This document shows, one piece after another, positions 1-8,345 of a DNA stretch of 32,880 nucleotides. The stretch is from NCBI GenBank assembly GCA_030066155.1, contig JASJCE010000010.1, positions 1 to 32,880 of the forward strand. The letters run 5' to 3'. The position numbers and the translations under genes were made by a program. Each line of letters begins with the position of its first letter. Position 1 is the stretch's first letter. This DNA is from Desulfobacterales bacterium. GTDB lineage: Bacteria > Desulfobacterota > Desulfobacteria > Desulfobacterales > JAFDCJ01. The notes beneath the pieces were generated by a model. The model did not search any database. It was not told the DNA's origin and saw nothing but the letters and a program-made list of their open reading frames with translations.

Positions 1-519
1 CTGTTTTAACTCCCAGACGCTGAAAAACCGGGCATGATTGAATATCGAGGGCGTAAAGATACCCTTGACCCGGCGCTGAATCCCCTTGATGGCATAGCGG
101 TTCAACACGCCGATAAATACCCGATCCTTGGCGACCCGAAATGCCTCCTCAAGTACCTTTTGAGGATCGTCGACAAATTCCAGGGTTGTGAACAGGCATC
201 CGTAACTAAAAGAGTTGTCGTCAAATGGCAGGTCTTCACCGAAACCCCGGTAGAGGTCAGCTCGGTTGCCGATCTTCTCCAGCGCAATATCCAGCATATA
301 GGTTGACGGATCCAGACCGGTAACATGCAGTCCCATCTCCAGAAAAGCCTTGAGGCATGCCCCCGAGCCACATCCAATATCCAGAATGGTTTCACCGCGC
401 ATCGGCTGTAACAGATCTCGCATTAATCCCGCCTCCAGCTCAAAGGCCTTCCGGGTGTGCGGCTTGTTCATCCATTGATCGTACGCGATGGCCTCATTAA
501 AATCGAAGACATGTCCCAT
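1..519 (-). CDS. Class I SAM-dependent methyltransferase, 3' end cut by window edge
   Basis: Not in the ORF track because it is partial. Reading the minus strand from ATG 519-517 gives 173 codons open to base 1, beginning MGHVFDFNEAIAYDQW. Motif I, LDIGCGSG, lies near residues 48-55, followed by an acidic end of strand 2 (GLDPSTYMLD) and a post-I segment (EDLPFDDNSF) typical of Methyltransf_11-like enzymes that move a methyl group from S-adenosylmethionine. The substrate cannot be told from this fold. There is no clear Shine-Dalgarno sequence. A possible promoter ends right at the ATG, so the message could be nearly leaderless. It runs the same way as the helicase upstream but is separated from it by about 300 bp. 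The protein continues beyond the window, so the total length is unknown. Confidence 0.85.
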   Translation of the reverse strand, partial: MGHVFDFNEAIAYDQWMNKPHTRKAFELEAGLMRDLLQPMRGETILDIGCGSGACLKAFLEMGLHVTGLDPSTYMLDIALEKIGNRADLYRGFGEDLPFDDNSFSYGCLFTTLEFVDDPQKVLEEAFRVAKDRVFIGVLNRYAIKGIQRRVKGIFTPSIFNHARFFSVWELKQ

Positions 520-823
520 ATTTGCTAATCTAAGTAATTATTTTGACTTAATCAAGGGGAAAACCGATCAGCTGCGGGTCCCCGCTATACCGCGCAGCAG
601 GCTGGTTTTAGGATGGAGAGGTGATGCTGGAAGCTGGATACGGGAAAACGCCGAAAGAGATGCGGGGAGCGGCGGTTATGGCCTGGTCGTCGGGTAAGCA
701 ACCGGTGTAAAATATCCCGGCCCTAACCCGGTTTTCGATTTGGAATAAATGGCAGTACCTGTGTGATTCCTGGACTCGAAAATGCGGCCTTTGTAACGCT
801 CAGTCGAATTTGCCGGGCTGTTC
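520..823. other. Gene-free stretch between methyltransferase and helicase genes
   Basis: About 300 bp without a convincing reading frame. It holds the candidate methyltransferase promoter at its left end and a GC-rich imperfect hairpin around 569-597 (GCTGCG paired with CGCAGC), with no T-run on either side. ORFs called here (488-697 plus and the upstream part of 676-1086 minus) have no recognisable motifs. Confidence 0.5.
527..555 (-). promoter_or_regulatory. Candidate sigma70 promoter for the methyltransferase gene
   Basis: On the minus strand TTGATT (555-550), a 17-bp spacer and TAGATT (532-527) match the -35 and -10 consensus at about 5/6 and 4/6. The predicted start of transcription falls at or next to the ATG at 519, which would give a leaderless or very short leader. 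This agrees with the absence of a visible ribosome binding site. It is a sequence match only. Confidence 0.3.
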
Positions 824-2365
824 CTAATCTGCAGATTCAGAGTCAGACATATTGAAAACCAGGCGCTTCTTTTTTGTGGATTTAGTATCAGCGGTATCGG
901 ACGCAACGCTATTCTTTCCTGCGGCTTCAGTACCTGAATCTTTGGCAGCAGAACTTCTCTTCTTACGGGAAGGCTTCGTTTTCTTTTCCTCGGGTTCGGG
1001 ACCGAAGCCAAAAAATGAGCCCGGAAAATGATTCGGTTTTCGTTTGTACTGGGGTCTTTGCTGATTCCGCTCTTGATTTCCAACACTTCGACTGCGTCGC
1101 TGGGCAGACCGCTTCAAACGGGTCTTTCTTTTAGTCGGCAGTGGTTTGGCTTTATCTTCAATAAACCAGTCCTCTTCCGGCCAGACTACCGGAATTTTGT
1201 ACTCCAGCATCTTCTCCAATGGCTCAAGATGAAAGACGTATTTCTCACAGGCCAGAGAAATAGCATTGCCGGTTTTACCGGCCCGCGCGGTTCTTCCGAT
1301 CCGATGAACGTAATTTTCTGAATCCTGGGGCAGATCATAATTGATGACATGGCTGATATCCTCAACATGAATTCCCCTCGAAGCCACATCGGTGGCAACC
1401 AGAATTTTAATCTGGCCTTTCTTGAAGCGTGCCATCAGCCGAAACCGCTTGCGCTGGGGTAAATCACCGGTAATGCCTTCCGCCGGCCACCCATTGCCCT
1501 TCAGCTTATGCGTCACGTATTCCACCCCGGCTTTCGTATTGACAAATATCAGCATCCGATTCCACTCTTCCCGTTTTAACAGACCCAGAAGCAGGGGTAT
1601 TTTCTTTTCGATACCGACGTGAAACAGCCTCTGTTCAATGCCTTCGACGGTTACCGTTTCGGGGGTAACCGAAATGAACTCGGGCAAGTTCATGAACTCG
1701 TAAGTCAGCTCCATCACCCGATAGGAAAGCGTGGCGGAAAACAACATCGATTGTCTTTTGTCGTAGGCCGGCAGTTTGCGCAGGATATAGCGCATGTCTT
1801 TGGCAAAACCGAGGTCCAGCAGCCGATCCGCTTCATCGATGACCAGCGCTTTGATTCCCTCGGTTTTAAAGATCTTCCGTTTGTAATAGTCGATAATGCG
1901 TCCCGGGGTGCAAATGACGACATCAACCCCGCCTTTGAGAATGTCAGCCTGCTTTACATAATCGACACCGCCCACCACCTGCACCAGAGACAATTTGGTG
2001 TGGCGGCAAAGCACCTTGGCCTCTTCATATATCTGATGTGACAATTCCCGCGTGGGGGCAACGATGATCGCCGAGGGCCCGCTGTTTTTCTTTCGGGCGC
2101 GTGACGTCAACAGACTGTTCAGGACGGTCACCAGAAAGGCGGCGGTTTTACCGGTGCCGGTCTGGGCCTGACCGGCCACGTCCTTGCCGGTCAGTGAAAC
2201 CGGCAGGGTTTGGGCTTGAATCGGCGTACAATAGACAAAGCCGGCATCATTGAGGCCGGCAATAATTTCGGCGGGCAAATTAAATTCATCAAATTTTGTT
2301 TCCGTCAGAAACTCAGGCTGTGGCGCCCGGGGCAATTCCGGCGGCGACAGAGGGTCTTCCGTCAT
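824..2365 (-). CDS. rhlB: DEAD-box ATP-dependent RNA helicase, RhlB-like
   Basis: 513 residues with the full helicase core in order: Q motif (YCTPIQAQTLP, about 44-54), Walker A AQTGTGKT (about 67-74), PTRELSHQ, TPGR, the DEAD box in VIDEADRLLDLGF, SAT, and in domain 2 the VATDVASRGIH and HRIGRTARAG motifs. These proteins unwind short RNA duplexes using ATP. The end of domain 2 (SLACEKYVFHLEPLEKML) resembles E. coli RhlB more than RhlE. The last 100 or so residues are a Lys/Arg-rich disordered tail with KKTKPSRKKRSS-like runs, usual for RNA-binding extensions. The start at 2365 has AAGG upstream. Whether it works in a degradosome cannot be read here; the RhlB assignment is by resemblance. Confidence 0.9.
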   Translation of the reverse strand: MTEDPLSPPELPRAPQPEFLTETKFDEFNLPAEIIAGLNDAGFVYCTPIQAQTLPVSLTGKDVAGQAQTGTGKTAAFLVTVLNSLLTSRARKKNSGPSAIIVAPTRELSHQIYEEAKVLCRHTKLSLVQVVGGVDYVKQADILKGGVDVVICTPGRIIDYYKRKIFKTEGIKALVIDEADRLLDLGFAKDMRYILRKLPAYDKRQSMLFSATLSYRVMELTYEFMNLPEFISVTPETVTVEGIEQRLFHVGIEKKIPLLLGLLKREEWNRMLIFVNTKAGVEYVTHKLKGNGWPAEGITGDLPQRKRFRLMARFKKGQIKILVATDVASRGIHVEDISHVINYDLPQDSENYVHRIGRTARAGKTGNAISLACEKYVFHLEPLEKMLEYKIPVVWPEEDWFIEDKAKPLPTKRKTRLKRSAQRRSRSVGNQERNQQRPQYKRKPNHFPGSFFGFGPEPEEKKTKPSRKKRSSAAKDSGTEAAGKNSVASDTADTKSTKKKRLVFNMSDSESAD

Positions 2366-2476
2366 GAAATTGGGTACCTTTTAATGCGAGATATGGGCTT
2401 CATATGGATCGCAGGGCAGTATGCGTCCATGCTGCAATTTCGACGATTATACTATTATTTACGATTATTGCAAGGG

Positions 2477-2505
2477 TTGACTTTATCGGAGTGCTGGCTC
2501 ATATT
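2477..2505 (+). promoter_or_regulatory. Candidate sigma70 promoter for the moeA pair
   Basis: TTGACT (2477-2482), a 17-bp spacer, then CATATT (2500-2505) lies about 40 bp upstream of the first moeA in the 180-bp gap between the divergent helicase and moeA genes. A GGAGG at 2526-2530 follows. Confidence 0.45.
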
Positions 2506-2545
2506 CAATCGATATTTCGCATAATGGAGGACATCCCAATAAATT

Positions 2546-3778
2546 ATGATGAAGGAATTTTTTAAAGTTATATCCATCGATGAAGCCATAGGGTATCACG
2601 CAAATTTTCCCCCCCTGCAAACCGAAACGGTTTCGCTGGCAAATTCAACCGGTCGGATTCTGGCCGGCGACATCCAGTCCGACATCGATCTACCCGATTT
2701 TGCCCGCTCGATCATGGACGGCTTTGCGGTTAAGGGGTCGTCGACCTTCGGTGCCAGCGAAGGCAACCCCGCCTATCTGAATATCAAAGGATCAGTTGCC
2801 ATGGGCGAGTCAACGGAATTGACGGTTGGACCGACTGAAGCCGTGCGGATCTCAACGGGAGGCATGCTTCCGGCCGGAACCGACAGTGTCGTTATGATAG
2901 AGCATACTGAGGCCATCGACGATGACACCATTGAGGTGTACCGCAGTGTTGCTCCCGGCCAGAATATGATCGAAGTTGGTGAAGATATTAAAAAGGCGGA
3001 AACTGCCTTACGGGGTGGACGTCGAATCCGTCCCCAGGAAGCAGGGATGCTGGCAGCCCTGGGTATTCAAGAGGTACCTGTATTTAAAAAGCCGACCATC
3101 GGTATTGTCTCAACCGGGGACGAAATCGTATCCGTCAGTCAAAGGCCCGGGCCCGGCCAAATTCGGGATATCAACACCTATACCCTCATGGGGCTGGTAA
3201 GAGACCTGGATGCGACTGGCGTTTCATATGGTATCGTCAGGGATGACTATCATGACCTGCAATCCGTGTGCACCCGGGCCATGTCCCAATGCGATATGAT
3301 TCTGGTATCCGGGGGAAGTTCAGTGGGTGCGCGTGACTTCACCATTGACGTCATTACGGCCATGCCGGATTCTGAAATTCTATTTCACGGCGTTTCCATT
3401 AGCCCGGGAAAACCGACCATCCTGGCCCGAGTTCAGGACAAAGCATTCTGGGGATTGCCCGGTCATGTCGTGTCAGCCATGGTGGTATTTTCCCGGATTG
3501 TCAAACCCTTTATCCACCGCATCAGCGGGCTCAGCGATGAAACAGAGAAAAAAATCCGCCTCAGGGCGAGGCTAAGTCGAAATCTAGCATCGGCTCAGGG
3601 CCGGGTCGACTTTGTCCGGGTTCGCCTGATCCACGAGAAAGACGGCCTTCGGGCTGAACCCATCCTGGGCAAATCTGGCCTGATCAATACCATGGTGAAG
3701 GCGGACGGTCTGGTTGCCATTGGCATGAACACCGAAGGTTTGGAAAAGGGCACGGAGATCGAAGTAATTCCATTTTGA
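2546..3778 (+). CDS. moeA: MoeA-family molybdopterin molybdotransferase (first copy)
   Basis: 410 residues, the usual MoeA length (about 400-410). MoeA inserts molybdate, or tungstate, into adenylylated molybdopterin in the last step of cofactor synthesis in the cytoplasm. Visible landmarks are the MDGFAV segment near residue 58, STGGMLPAGTD (about 104-114), the VSTGDEIVS metal/phosphate loop near 190, VSGGSSVGARD near 255, SPGKPT and GLPGHVVSA near 310. The last replaces the common GxPGxPVSA, with His-Val where Asn-Pro is usual. Two adjacent ATGs occur (2546 and 2549); GGAGG lies 15 nt upstream of the first, which is long. It is followed 22 bp later by a second moeA on the same strand, so the two are probably cotranscribed. 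Confidence 0.92.
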   Translation: MMKEFFKVISIDEAIGYHANFPPLQTETVSLANSTGRILAGDIQSDIDLPDFARSIMDGFAVKGSSTFGASEGNPAYLNIKGSVAMGESTELTVGPTEAVRISTGGMLPAGTDSVVMIEHTEAIDDDTIEVYRSVAPGQNMIEVGEDIKKAETALRGGRRIRPQEAGMLAALGIQEVPVFKKPTIGIVSTGDEIVSVSQRPGPGQIRDINTYTLMGLVRDLDATGVSYGIVRDDYHDLQSVCTRAMSQCDMILVSGGSSVGARDFTIDVITAMPDSEILFHGVSISPGKPTILARVQDKAFWGLPGHVVSAMVVFSRIVKPFIHRISGLSDETEKKIRLRARLSRNLASAQGRVDFVRVRLIHEKDGLRAEPILGKSGLINTMVKADGLVAIGMNTEGLEKGTEIEVIPF

Positions 3779-3800
3779 TATTAAAAATGAGGACCGATTC

Positions 3801-5729
3801 ATGAACAAACGCCGTAACGTTTACTTAAACATGAAACCTCTGGAGGAAGCCAGGGAAATTGTCCGATCGCAGGTTCCTGTGGGAGACGCACCGGGCACGG
3901 AGGAAATACCGGTACCGGAAGCCGTAGGCCGGATCCTGGCGGAGCCGGTTTTTGCCAGATTATCCGCACCGCACTTTAACGCCGCGGCCATGGACGGAGT
4001 TGCCGTTGAAGCAGCGTCCACCTTTGGAGCCAGTGCTGCCCGGCCAATAGAGCTTGAAATCGGCCGGGATGCCATTTATGTCAACACCGGCCATGTCATG
4101 CCCGGCGGAACGGACGCCGTGATTATGATCGAGCAGATCCATGCCCTCGGTGAAAGCCGCATCGAAATTGATAAACCGGTCTTCCCCTGGCAGCATGTCC
4201 GCAAAGTCGGCGAAGATATCGTCGCCACGGAACTGCTGTTTCCCCAGAATCATATCATCACCCCCTATTGTGTAGGGGCGCTTCTGACGGGCGGGATTTT
4301 TAAAGCTCCGGTCAAAAAAAAACCGAAAGTGCTGATTATACCCACCGGGTCGGAACTTTTTGACTGGCGGCAGCAATCCCTTGATAAGTTCAAGCCCGGC
4401 CAGGTCCTCGAAACCAATTCATTTATGCTGGGCAGCCTGGTGGAGAAGATGGGCGGTCAATACGATCGCCATGAGATGCTGGCGGATGATCATGATACCA
4501 TCAAACAGGTCGTGGAAGCGGCCGTCGCCGACGATTACCAGCTGATTCTGGTTCTGGGCGGATCGTCTGCCGGCTCAGAAGACTACGCGAAAGATGTCAT
4601 CTTTGAATTGGGCAATGTGCTGGTTCATGGCGTGACCATCATGCCCGGCAAACCGGTGGTTATCGGATCCGTTGGCGACAAGCCGGTTTTTGGAATACCG
4701 GGCTATCCGGTGTCGGCCATTATCGCCTTTGAGCAATTTGTCCGCCCGGTTTTAAATCGAATGCTCGGTCAGACAGAAACGTCAGCGTCCCGAGTCGATG
4801 TCGAACCGACCCGCAAGATAGCCTCAAAACTGGGTGTTGAAGAGTTTTTGCGCGTCAAACTGGGGCAGGTCGGCGACCGCATTGTGGCCACACCACTGCC
4901 CCGGGGCGCCGGCTGTATTACGTCCATCACTGAAGCCGATGGCGTCATTCGCATACCCAATCATGTCGAAGGCATAAAAGACAATGAAACGGCCACTGCC
5001 GAATTAATGCGTCCGCTGTCTTCAATCAAGCAAACCATCGTCATCGTCGGCAGCCATGACAATACACTGGACGTCCTGGCTGACCGAATCAAGGTTCGGT
5101 ACAGTCACCTGACCCTGTCCTCCAGCCACGTGGGCAGTATGGGCGGGTTGATGGCCATCAAACGCGGCGCCTGTCATCTGGCCGGCTCCCATTTGCTCGA
5201 CACGCAAGACGGCTCCTACAATGTTTCGTACATTCAAAAATATTTGGCAGGTATGGATGTCCGGCTGGTCAATCTCGTCTATCGCGATCAGGGTCTGATC
5301 GTCCAACGGGGGAATCCAAAACATATAAACGGAATTGAAGACCTGACCGGCCAAGATATTTCTTTTATCAACCGCCAACCGGGCTCCGGCACCCGGATTC
5401 TGCTCGACTATCATCTCGGGCAGCTCGGCATCGATCCGGAACAAATCCCGGGCTACCGGCACGAGGAGTTCACGCACATGGCGGTGGCGGTGGCGGTGCT
5501 TAGCGGAACGGTTGACACGGGACTGGGCATATATGCCGCGGCCAAGGCACTGGATCTCGAGTTTATTCCAGTTGTCACCGAGCGATACGATTTGATCATA
5601 CCCGAGGAGCACTTCCAATCGGAAAACATCCAATTAATGCTGGAGATCATCAACAGCAGCGATTTCAAAAAACGCGCAGAAAAACTGGGCGGCTACAGCA
5701 CCGCAAAAACGGGAGAAATAATTCTATAA
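3801..5729 (+). CDS. MoeA fused to a C-terminal periplasmic-binding-like domain (second copy)
   Basis: 642 residues. Residues 1 to about 405 are a second MoeA (AAAMDGVAV, NTGHVMPGGTDAV, IPTGSELFDW, LGGSSAGSEDYAKD, MPGKPVVIG, GIPGYPVSA). The Asp of the usual TGDE loop is Ser here (TGSE). From about 410 a PBP-like domain follows (HVGSMGGLMAIKRGACHLAG, LLDTQDGSYN, RQPGSGTRILLD, VDTGLGIYAAA), the arrangement known from archaeal and deltaproteobacterial MoeA fusions. GAGGA sits 7 nt before ATG 3801. Having two diverged MoeA proteins suggests separate handling of Mo and W, or a ligand-sensing form; that is inference. The cytoplasmic PBP domain may bind an oxyanion or a cofactor intermediate, which the sequence does not settle. 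Confidence 0.92.
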   Translation: MNKRRNVYLNMKPLEEAREIVRSQVPVGDAPGTEEIPVPEAVGRILAEPVFARLSAPHFNAAAMDGVAVEAASTFGASAARPIELEIGRDAIYVNTGHVMPGGTDAVIMIEQIHALGESRIEIDKPVFPWQHVRKVGEDIVATELLFPQNHIITPYCVGALLTGGIFKAPVKKKPKVLIIPTGSELFDWRQQSLDKFKPGQVLETNSFMLGSLVEKMGGQYDRHEMLADDHDTIKQVVEAAVADDYQLILVLGGSSAGSEDYAKDVIFELGNVLVHGVTIMPGKPVVIGSVGDKPVFGIPGYPVSAIIAFEQFVRPVLNRMLGQTETSASRVDVEPTRKIASKLGVEEFLRVKLGQVGDRIVATPLPRGAGCITSITEADGVIRIPNHVEGIKDNETATAELMRPLSSIKQTIVIVGSHDNTLDVLADRIKVRYSHLTLSSSHVGSMGGLMAIKRGACHLAGSHLLDTQDGSYNVSYIQKYLAGMDVRLVNLVYRDQGLIVQRGNPKHINGIEDLTGQDISFINRQPGSGTRILLDYHLGQLGIDPEQIPGYRHEEFTHMAVAVAVLSGTVDTGLGIYAAAKALDLEFIPVVTERYDLIIPEEHFQSENIQLMLEIINSSDFKKRAEKLGGYSTAKTGEIIL

Positions 5730-5824
5730 AAAAAATCTTCGGCACCTTTCTTTTTTCGATATTTACAACGATAACCGGAGTCGGCATTGTCCTCCCGCTA
5801 ATGGCGTGTTTTTAGAGCACGTTC

Positions 5825-5870
5825 ACGAATTGACAACCCCTGTAGCTGCATTACTTTAGGTCAAATTCGT
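5825..5870. repeat. Imperfect inverted repeat upstream of dnaJ
   Basis: ACGAATTGAC (5825-5834) and GTCAAATTCGT (5860-5870) are inverted copies with one extra base, around a 25-nt centre that contains the near-palindrome TGTAGCTGCA. It lies 120 bp upstream of dnaJ in a 258-bp gap that otherwise shows only a poor TTGACG/TAAAAT pair (5920-5950, 19-bp spacer). It could be an operator or a leader hairpin. It is not a CIRCE element. Confidence 0.3.
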
Positions 5871-5987
5871 CGGTGCAGCACAGTCATGATGTTGGATTGT
5901 GATTGGACATAATTTTTTTTTGACGATATCATATGGCTTAGCGGTAAAATTATTTAAATTGAAAAGTGAGATTTCTGCGGTTTATCA

Positions 5988-7103
5988 ATGAGCACCAAAA
6001 GGGATTATTATCACGTTCTGGGCGTAAATCGTTCCGCCTCCGAATCTGAGCTGAAAGCAACCTACCGCAAACTTGCATTGAAGTTCCATCCGGATCGAAA
6101 TCCCGGCGACAAGGTAGCTGAAGATAACTTCAAAGAAGCTGCTGAGGCCTATGAGGTTCTGCGGGATCCTCAGAAGCGGGCTATCTACGATCAGTATGGC
6201 CATGCCGGACTTGAAGGGTCCGGCTTTTCAGGCTTCGGCGGATTCGAAGACATCTTTTCGAGTTTCAGTGACATTTTCGAAGATTTTTTCGGCTTTGGCG
6301 GTCGGGGACGGGCCAGAACACGGGTACAGCGCGGTGCCGATCTACGCTACGATATGCAGCTGGATTTTATGAATGCGGTTTTTGGTACCGAAACTGAAAT
6401 AAATGTAAATAAGCGTGAATTGTGTTCCGCCTGTGAAGGATCCCGCTGCGAGCCCGGAACCAGTCCGGAGACCTGCCGTCAATGCGGCGGCGCCGGTCAG
6501 GTCAGCCGAAATCAGGGTTTTTTTACCGTGCGTACCACCTGTCCGGTTTGCCGGGGAGAGGGGCAGGCCGTCACCCACCCGTGCGGTGGATGCGGTGGTG
6601 AAGGGCAGGTGATCGTATCCAAGAAAGTTTCAGTCAAAATTCCTGCCGGAGTCGATAACGGATCAAGGTTGCGGCTGACCGGGGAGGGTGAGCCCGGACT
6701 CTATGGTGGCCCTCCCGGTGATCTTTATGTGTTTATCTACGTCGAATCCCATGAGTTTTTCGAACGCCAGGATTCCGATATTATCTGTAAAATTCCCATC
6801 TCCTTCATACAGGCGGCCCTGGGCGACAAGATCTCGGTTCCGACCTTGAACGGCAACAAAAAACTTCAAATACCCAAGGGCACCCAGCCCGGCGATGTCT
6901 TGACCTTCGCCGGCGAAGGCGTTCCATCGCTCCGGACCGGCAGACGGGGTGACCAGCTGATCCAGCTTGACATCAGAACACCAACCCATTTAAGCAAAAA
7001 GCAGGAATCGCTGCTGAAAGAATTCTCCCAGCTCGAGTCCAATAAGTTGTCCAAAAAGCTCAAGAACATCCTCAAGGGTGGAGCAGCTGAAGCAACGCGT
7101 TAG
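5988..7103 (+). CDS. dnaJ: Molecular chaperone DnaJ (Hsp40)
   Basis: 371 residues, full length for a class I DnaJ. The J-domain spans about 1-70 with the HPD triad at residues 34-36, which stimulates DnaK ATPase. A Gly/Phe-rich linker ([12 protein letters not shown]) follows. The zinc-binding region near 140-210 has four CxxCxGxG-type repeats: [25 protein letters not shown] and CGGCGGEG, the first lacking its final Gly. The C-terminal substrate-binding domains end with a basic tail. It is a cytoplasmic co-chaperone. There is no dnaK, grpE or hrcA next to it in this window, so it is a detached dnaJ. The downstream neighbour queD is separated by an inverted-repeat element. Confidence 0.96.
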   Translation: MSTKRDYYHVLGVNRSASESELKATYRKLALKFHPDRNPGDKVAEDNFKEAAEAYEVLRDPQKRAIYDQYGHAGLEGSGFSGFGGFEDIFSSFSDIFEDFFGFGGRGRARTRVQRGADLRYDMQLDFMNAVFGTETEINVNKRELCSACEGSRCEPGTSPETCRQCGGAGQVSRNQGFFTVRTTCPVCRGEGQAVTHPCGGCGGEGQVIVSKKVSVKIPAGVDNGSRLRLTGEGEPGLYGGPPGDLYVFIYVESHEFFERQDSDIICKIPISFIQAALGDKISVPTLNGNKKLQIPKGTQPGDVLTFAGEGVPSLRTGRRGDQLIQLDIRTPTHLSKKQESLLKEFSQLESNKLSKKLKNILKGGAAEATR

Positions 7104-7136
7104 TCATCTTACCGGGTATCGATTGATATAAAACAG

Positions 7137-7220
7137 AATTGCCACCAAGATCTTGAGACACAGTGGCGTCAGGCAGGAAGAATCTATTTGCTGTGTCCAG
7201 AGGTCTTCGTGGCAATTTTT
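7137..7220. repeat. Long imperfect inverted repeat, possible terminator, after dnaJ
   Basis: The arm 7137-7163 (AATTGCCACCAAGATCTT then GAGACACAG) is nearly the reverse complement of 7191-7217 (CTGTGTCC through GTGGCAATT). The loop is about 27 nt and the right arm runs into TTTTT. As RNA it would form a stem of more than 20 bp followed by a U-run, so it can act as the dnaJ terminator. The length and the terminal AATTGCCAC/GTGGCAATT ends also fit a dispersed miniature inverted-repeat element; only a genome search would tell. A second small hairpin, TCCGC/GCGGA, lies at 7223-7237. Confidence 0.6.
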
Positions 7221-7261
7221 ACTCCGCCTGAAGCGGAATTGACGTCTGAAAAGGAGATATG

Positions 7262-7630
7262 ATGTATGAGCTAAAGGTCGTCACCAAATTCGCGGCGGCG
7301 CATCAACTCACCATGGTCGGATCAAAATGCGAAAATATGCATGGTCACAACTGGAAAATTGAGGTCCATGTAAGGGGGGAAATGACCGACGAGGCGGGTG
7401 TCCTCGTGGATTTCGGCATTATCAAAAAGCACGTCCGAGACATCATGTCCATGCTCGACCATAAATATCTCAACGAGCTCGAATACTTCCAGCAAACTCA
7501 ACCGTCGTCGGAAAACATCGCCTTCTTCGTTGCCACCGAGCTGCAAAAAAAGATAGACAATCCGACTGTCAGCGTCAGTCGGGTCACCGCCTGGGAATCA
7601 GACGACGCCGGAGCCACGTACATCGTATAA
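7262..7630 (+). CDS. queD: 6-carboxy-5,6,7,8-tetrahydropterin synthase, QueD
   Basis: 122 residues of the 6-pyruvoyl-tetrahydropterin synthase/QueD family. QueD converts 7,8-dihydroneopterin triphosphate to 6-carboxytetrahydropterin, an early step to queuosine in tRNA. Zinc ligands are the His in AAHQL and the two in MHGHNW. The catalytic Cys is in KCENMHGH, three residues before the HGH as in QueD. LDHKYLN and the C-terminal ESDDAGATYI also match. The track starts at ATG 7259, but AAGGAG at 7251-7256 is only 2 nt from it and 5 nt from the second ATG at 7262, so 7262 is preferred. Other queuosine genes are not nearby. It converges with pyrE across a heptamer-repeat gap. Confidence 0.9.
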   Translation: MYELKVVTKFAAAHQLTMVGSKCENMHGHNWKIEVHVRGEMTDEAGVLVDFGIIKKHVRDIMSMLDHKYLNELEYFQQTQPSSENIAFFVATELQKKIDNPTVSVSRVTAWESDDAGATYIV

Positions 7631-7631
7631 A

Positions 7632-7788
7632 TGACTATTGAATAATGAATATTGACTAATTGTGGTAGTCGCTCTCCGAGGCGTAGGCGCTACAATCCCT
7701 ACGAGCCGGAGGCTGCGCTCCGTCAGTTGACTAATTTAAAAAGATAGCATTCCTTCATTTTTCATTTGTCAATTGTCATTTTTCATTT
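7632..7788. repeat. Heptanucleotide array between convergent queD and pyrE, split by a GC-rich insert
   Basis: Four units of the TGAMTAW type in 7-bp steps (7632-7659) begin two bases after the queD stop. After a GC-rich insert, five units of the TTCATTT/GTCATTT type (7754-7788) run into the pyrE 3' end. The pyrE stop codon (7776-7778, TGA on the minus strand) and its last few codons lie inside the array. Confidence 0.8.
7652..7736. repeat. 65-bp GC-rich hairpin element flanked by 10-bp direct repeats
   Basis: TTGACTAATT occurs at 7652-7661 and again at 7727-7736. Between them are 65 bp of GC-rich sequence that can fold into two hairpins: GTAG/CTAC with an inner CGC/GCG (about 7664-7692) and GAGC/GCTC (about 7703-7720). 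The layout looks like a REP-type or miniature mobile element inserted into an AT-rich heptamer array with target duplication. Confidence 0.5.
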
Positions 7789-8345
7789 TCGAGCTCTTTC
7801 CAGCGCTCGATCAGCTCATCGCGATTGATGATCCAACTCACATCATCTACTTTTTCCCGGATATTATCAAGCCCCCCCTCCTGACGGTCGACTAGGATGA
7901 CGGACTTTACGACTTCCAGTCCTTCTGATTGGGCTCGATCAATCGCCTTGATGGTGGATCCGCCGGTAGTGGCAACATCATCAATGATTGCAACCGGCTG
8001 TCCCACCTGAATGTCACCTTCAACCCAACGGATGATGCCGTGATCTTTTTGAGTTTTGCGTATGGAGAATGCATTTATCGGCTCTCCGTTCATCTCGGAT
8101 GCAAACGCGGTGGCCACTGCTAACGGATCAGCTCCAAAGGTCAGCCCGCCGACGCCGACCACCCCGCTGCCTCTGAGTGCGTCAAATAGGAGGTGTCCGG
8201 CCAGATACATGCCCCGTGCACTCAAGGTGGTTGGTTTGCAGTTGACGTAAAAACGGCTGAGGCGGCCGGAAACCAGCTTGAAGACCGGCTCTTCACTGTA
8301 TTTGAACGATTTGCGGCAAAGTATATCGATCAGTTCCCGTTTCAT
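7776..8345 (-). CDS. pyrE: Orotate phosphoribosyltransferase
   Basis: 189 residues, normal for PyrE, which joins orotate to PRPP to give orotidine 5'-monophosphate in pyrimidine synthesis. The PRPP-binding signature [14 protein letters not shown] lies near 118-131. The N-terminal segment holds the orotate-side [11 protein letters not shown] loop and the flexible loop is RKTQKDHG near residue 95. It is a stand-alone enzyme with no pyrF fused or adjacent. Its 3' end is embedded in the TTCATTT heptamer array, which supplies the stop codon. The upstream region on this strand includes the stem at 8571-8624, which could also be read as an attenuator-like hairpin 226 nt before pyrE; that is a weak inference. 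Confidence 0.95.
   Translation of the reverse strand: MKRELIDILCRKSFKYSEEPVFKLVSGRLSRFYVNCKPTTLSARGMYLAGHLLFDALRGSGVVGVGGLTFGADPLAVATAFASEMNGEPINAFSIRKTQKDHGIIRWVEGDIQVGQPVAIIDDVATTGGSTIKAIDRAQSEGLEVVKSVILVDRQEGGLDNIREKVDDVSWIINRDELIERWKELENEK

Noticed and set aside
102-395. 97-residue minus-strand ORF at the left edge
   Set aside because: Overlaps the methyltransferase reading frame on the same strand. The methyltransferase frame has the SAM motif, so the other is a shadow.
1619-2041. 140-residue plus-strand ORF inside the helicase gene
   Set aside because: Antisense to conserved helicase motifs and without any family signature.
5022-5633. 203-residue minus-strand ORF
   Set aside because: Lies wholly inside the moeA-PBP gene in another frame, with no motifs; it is a shadow.
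5881-5987. CIRCE-type heat-shock operator upstream of dnaJ
   Set aside because: No TTAGCACTC-N9-GAGTGCTAA; only a different imperfect inverted repeat is present at 5825-5870.
7662-7726. tRNA-like GC-rich segment
   Set aside because: It folds into two simple hairpins, with no acceptor stem, T-loop motif or anticodon arm.
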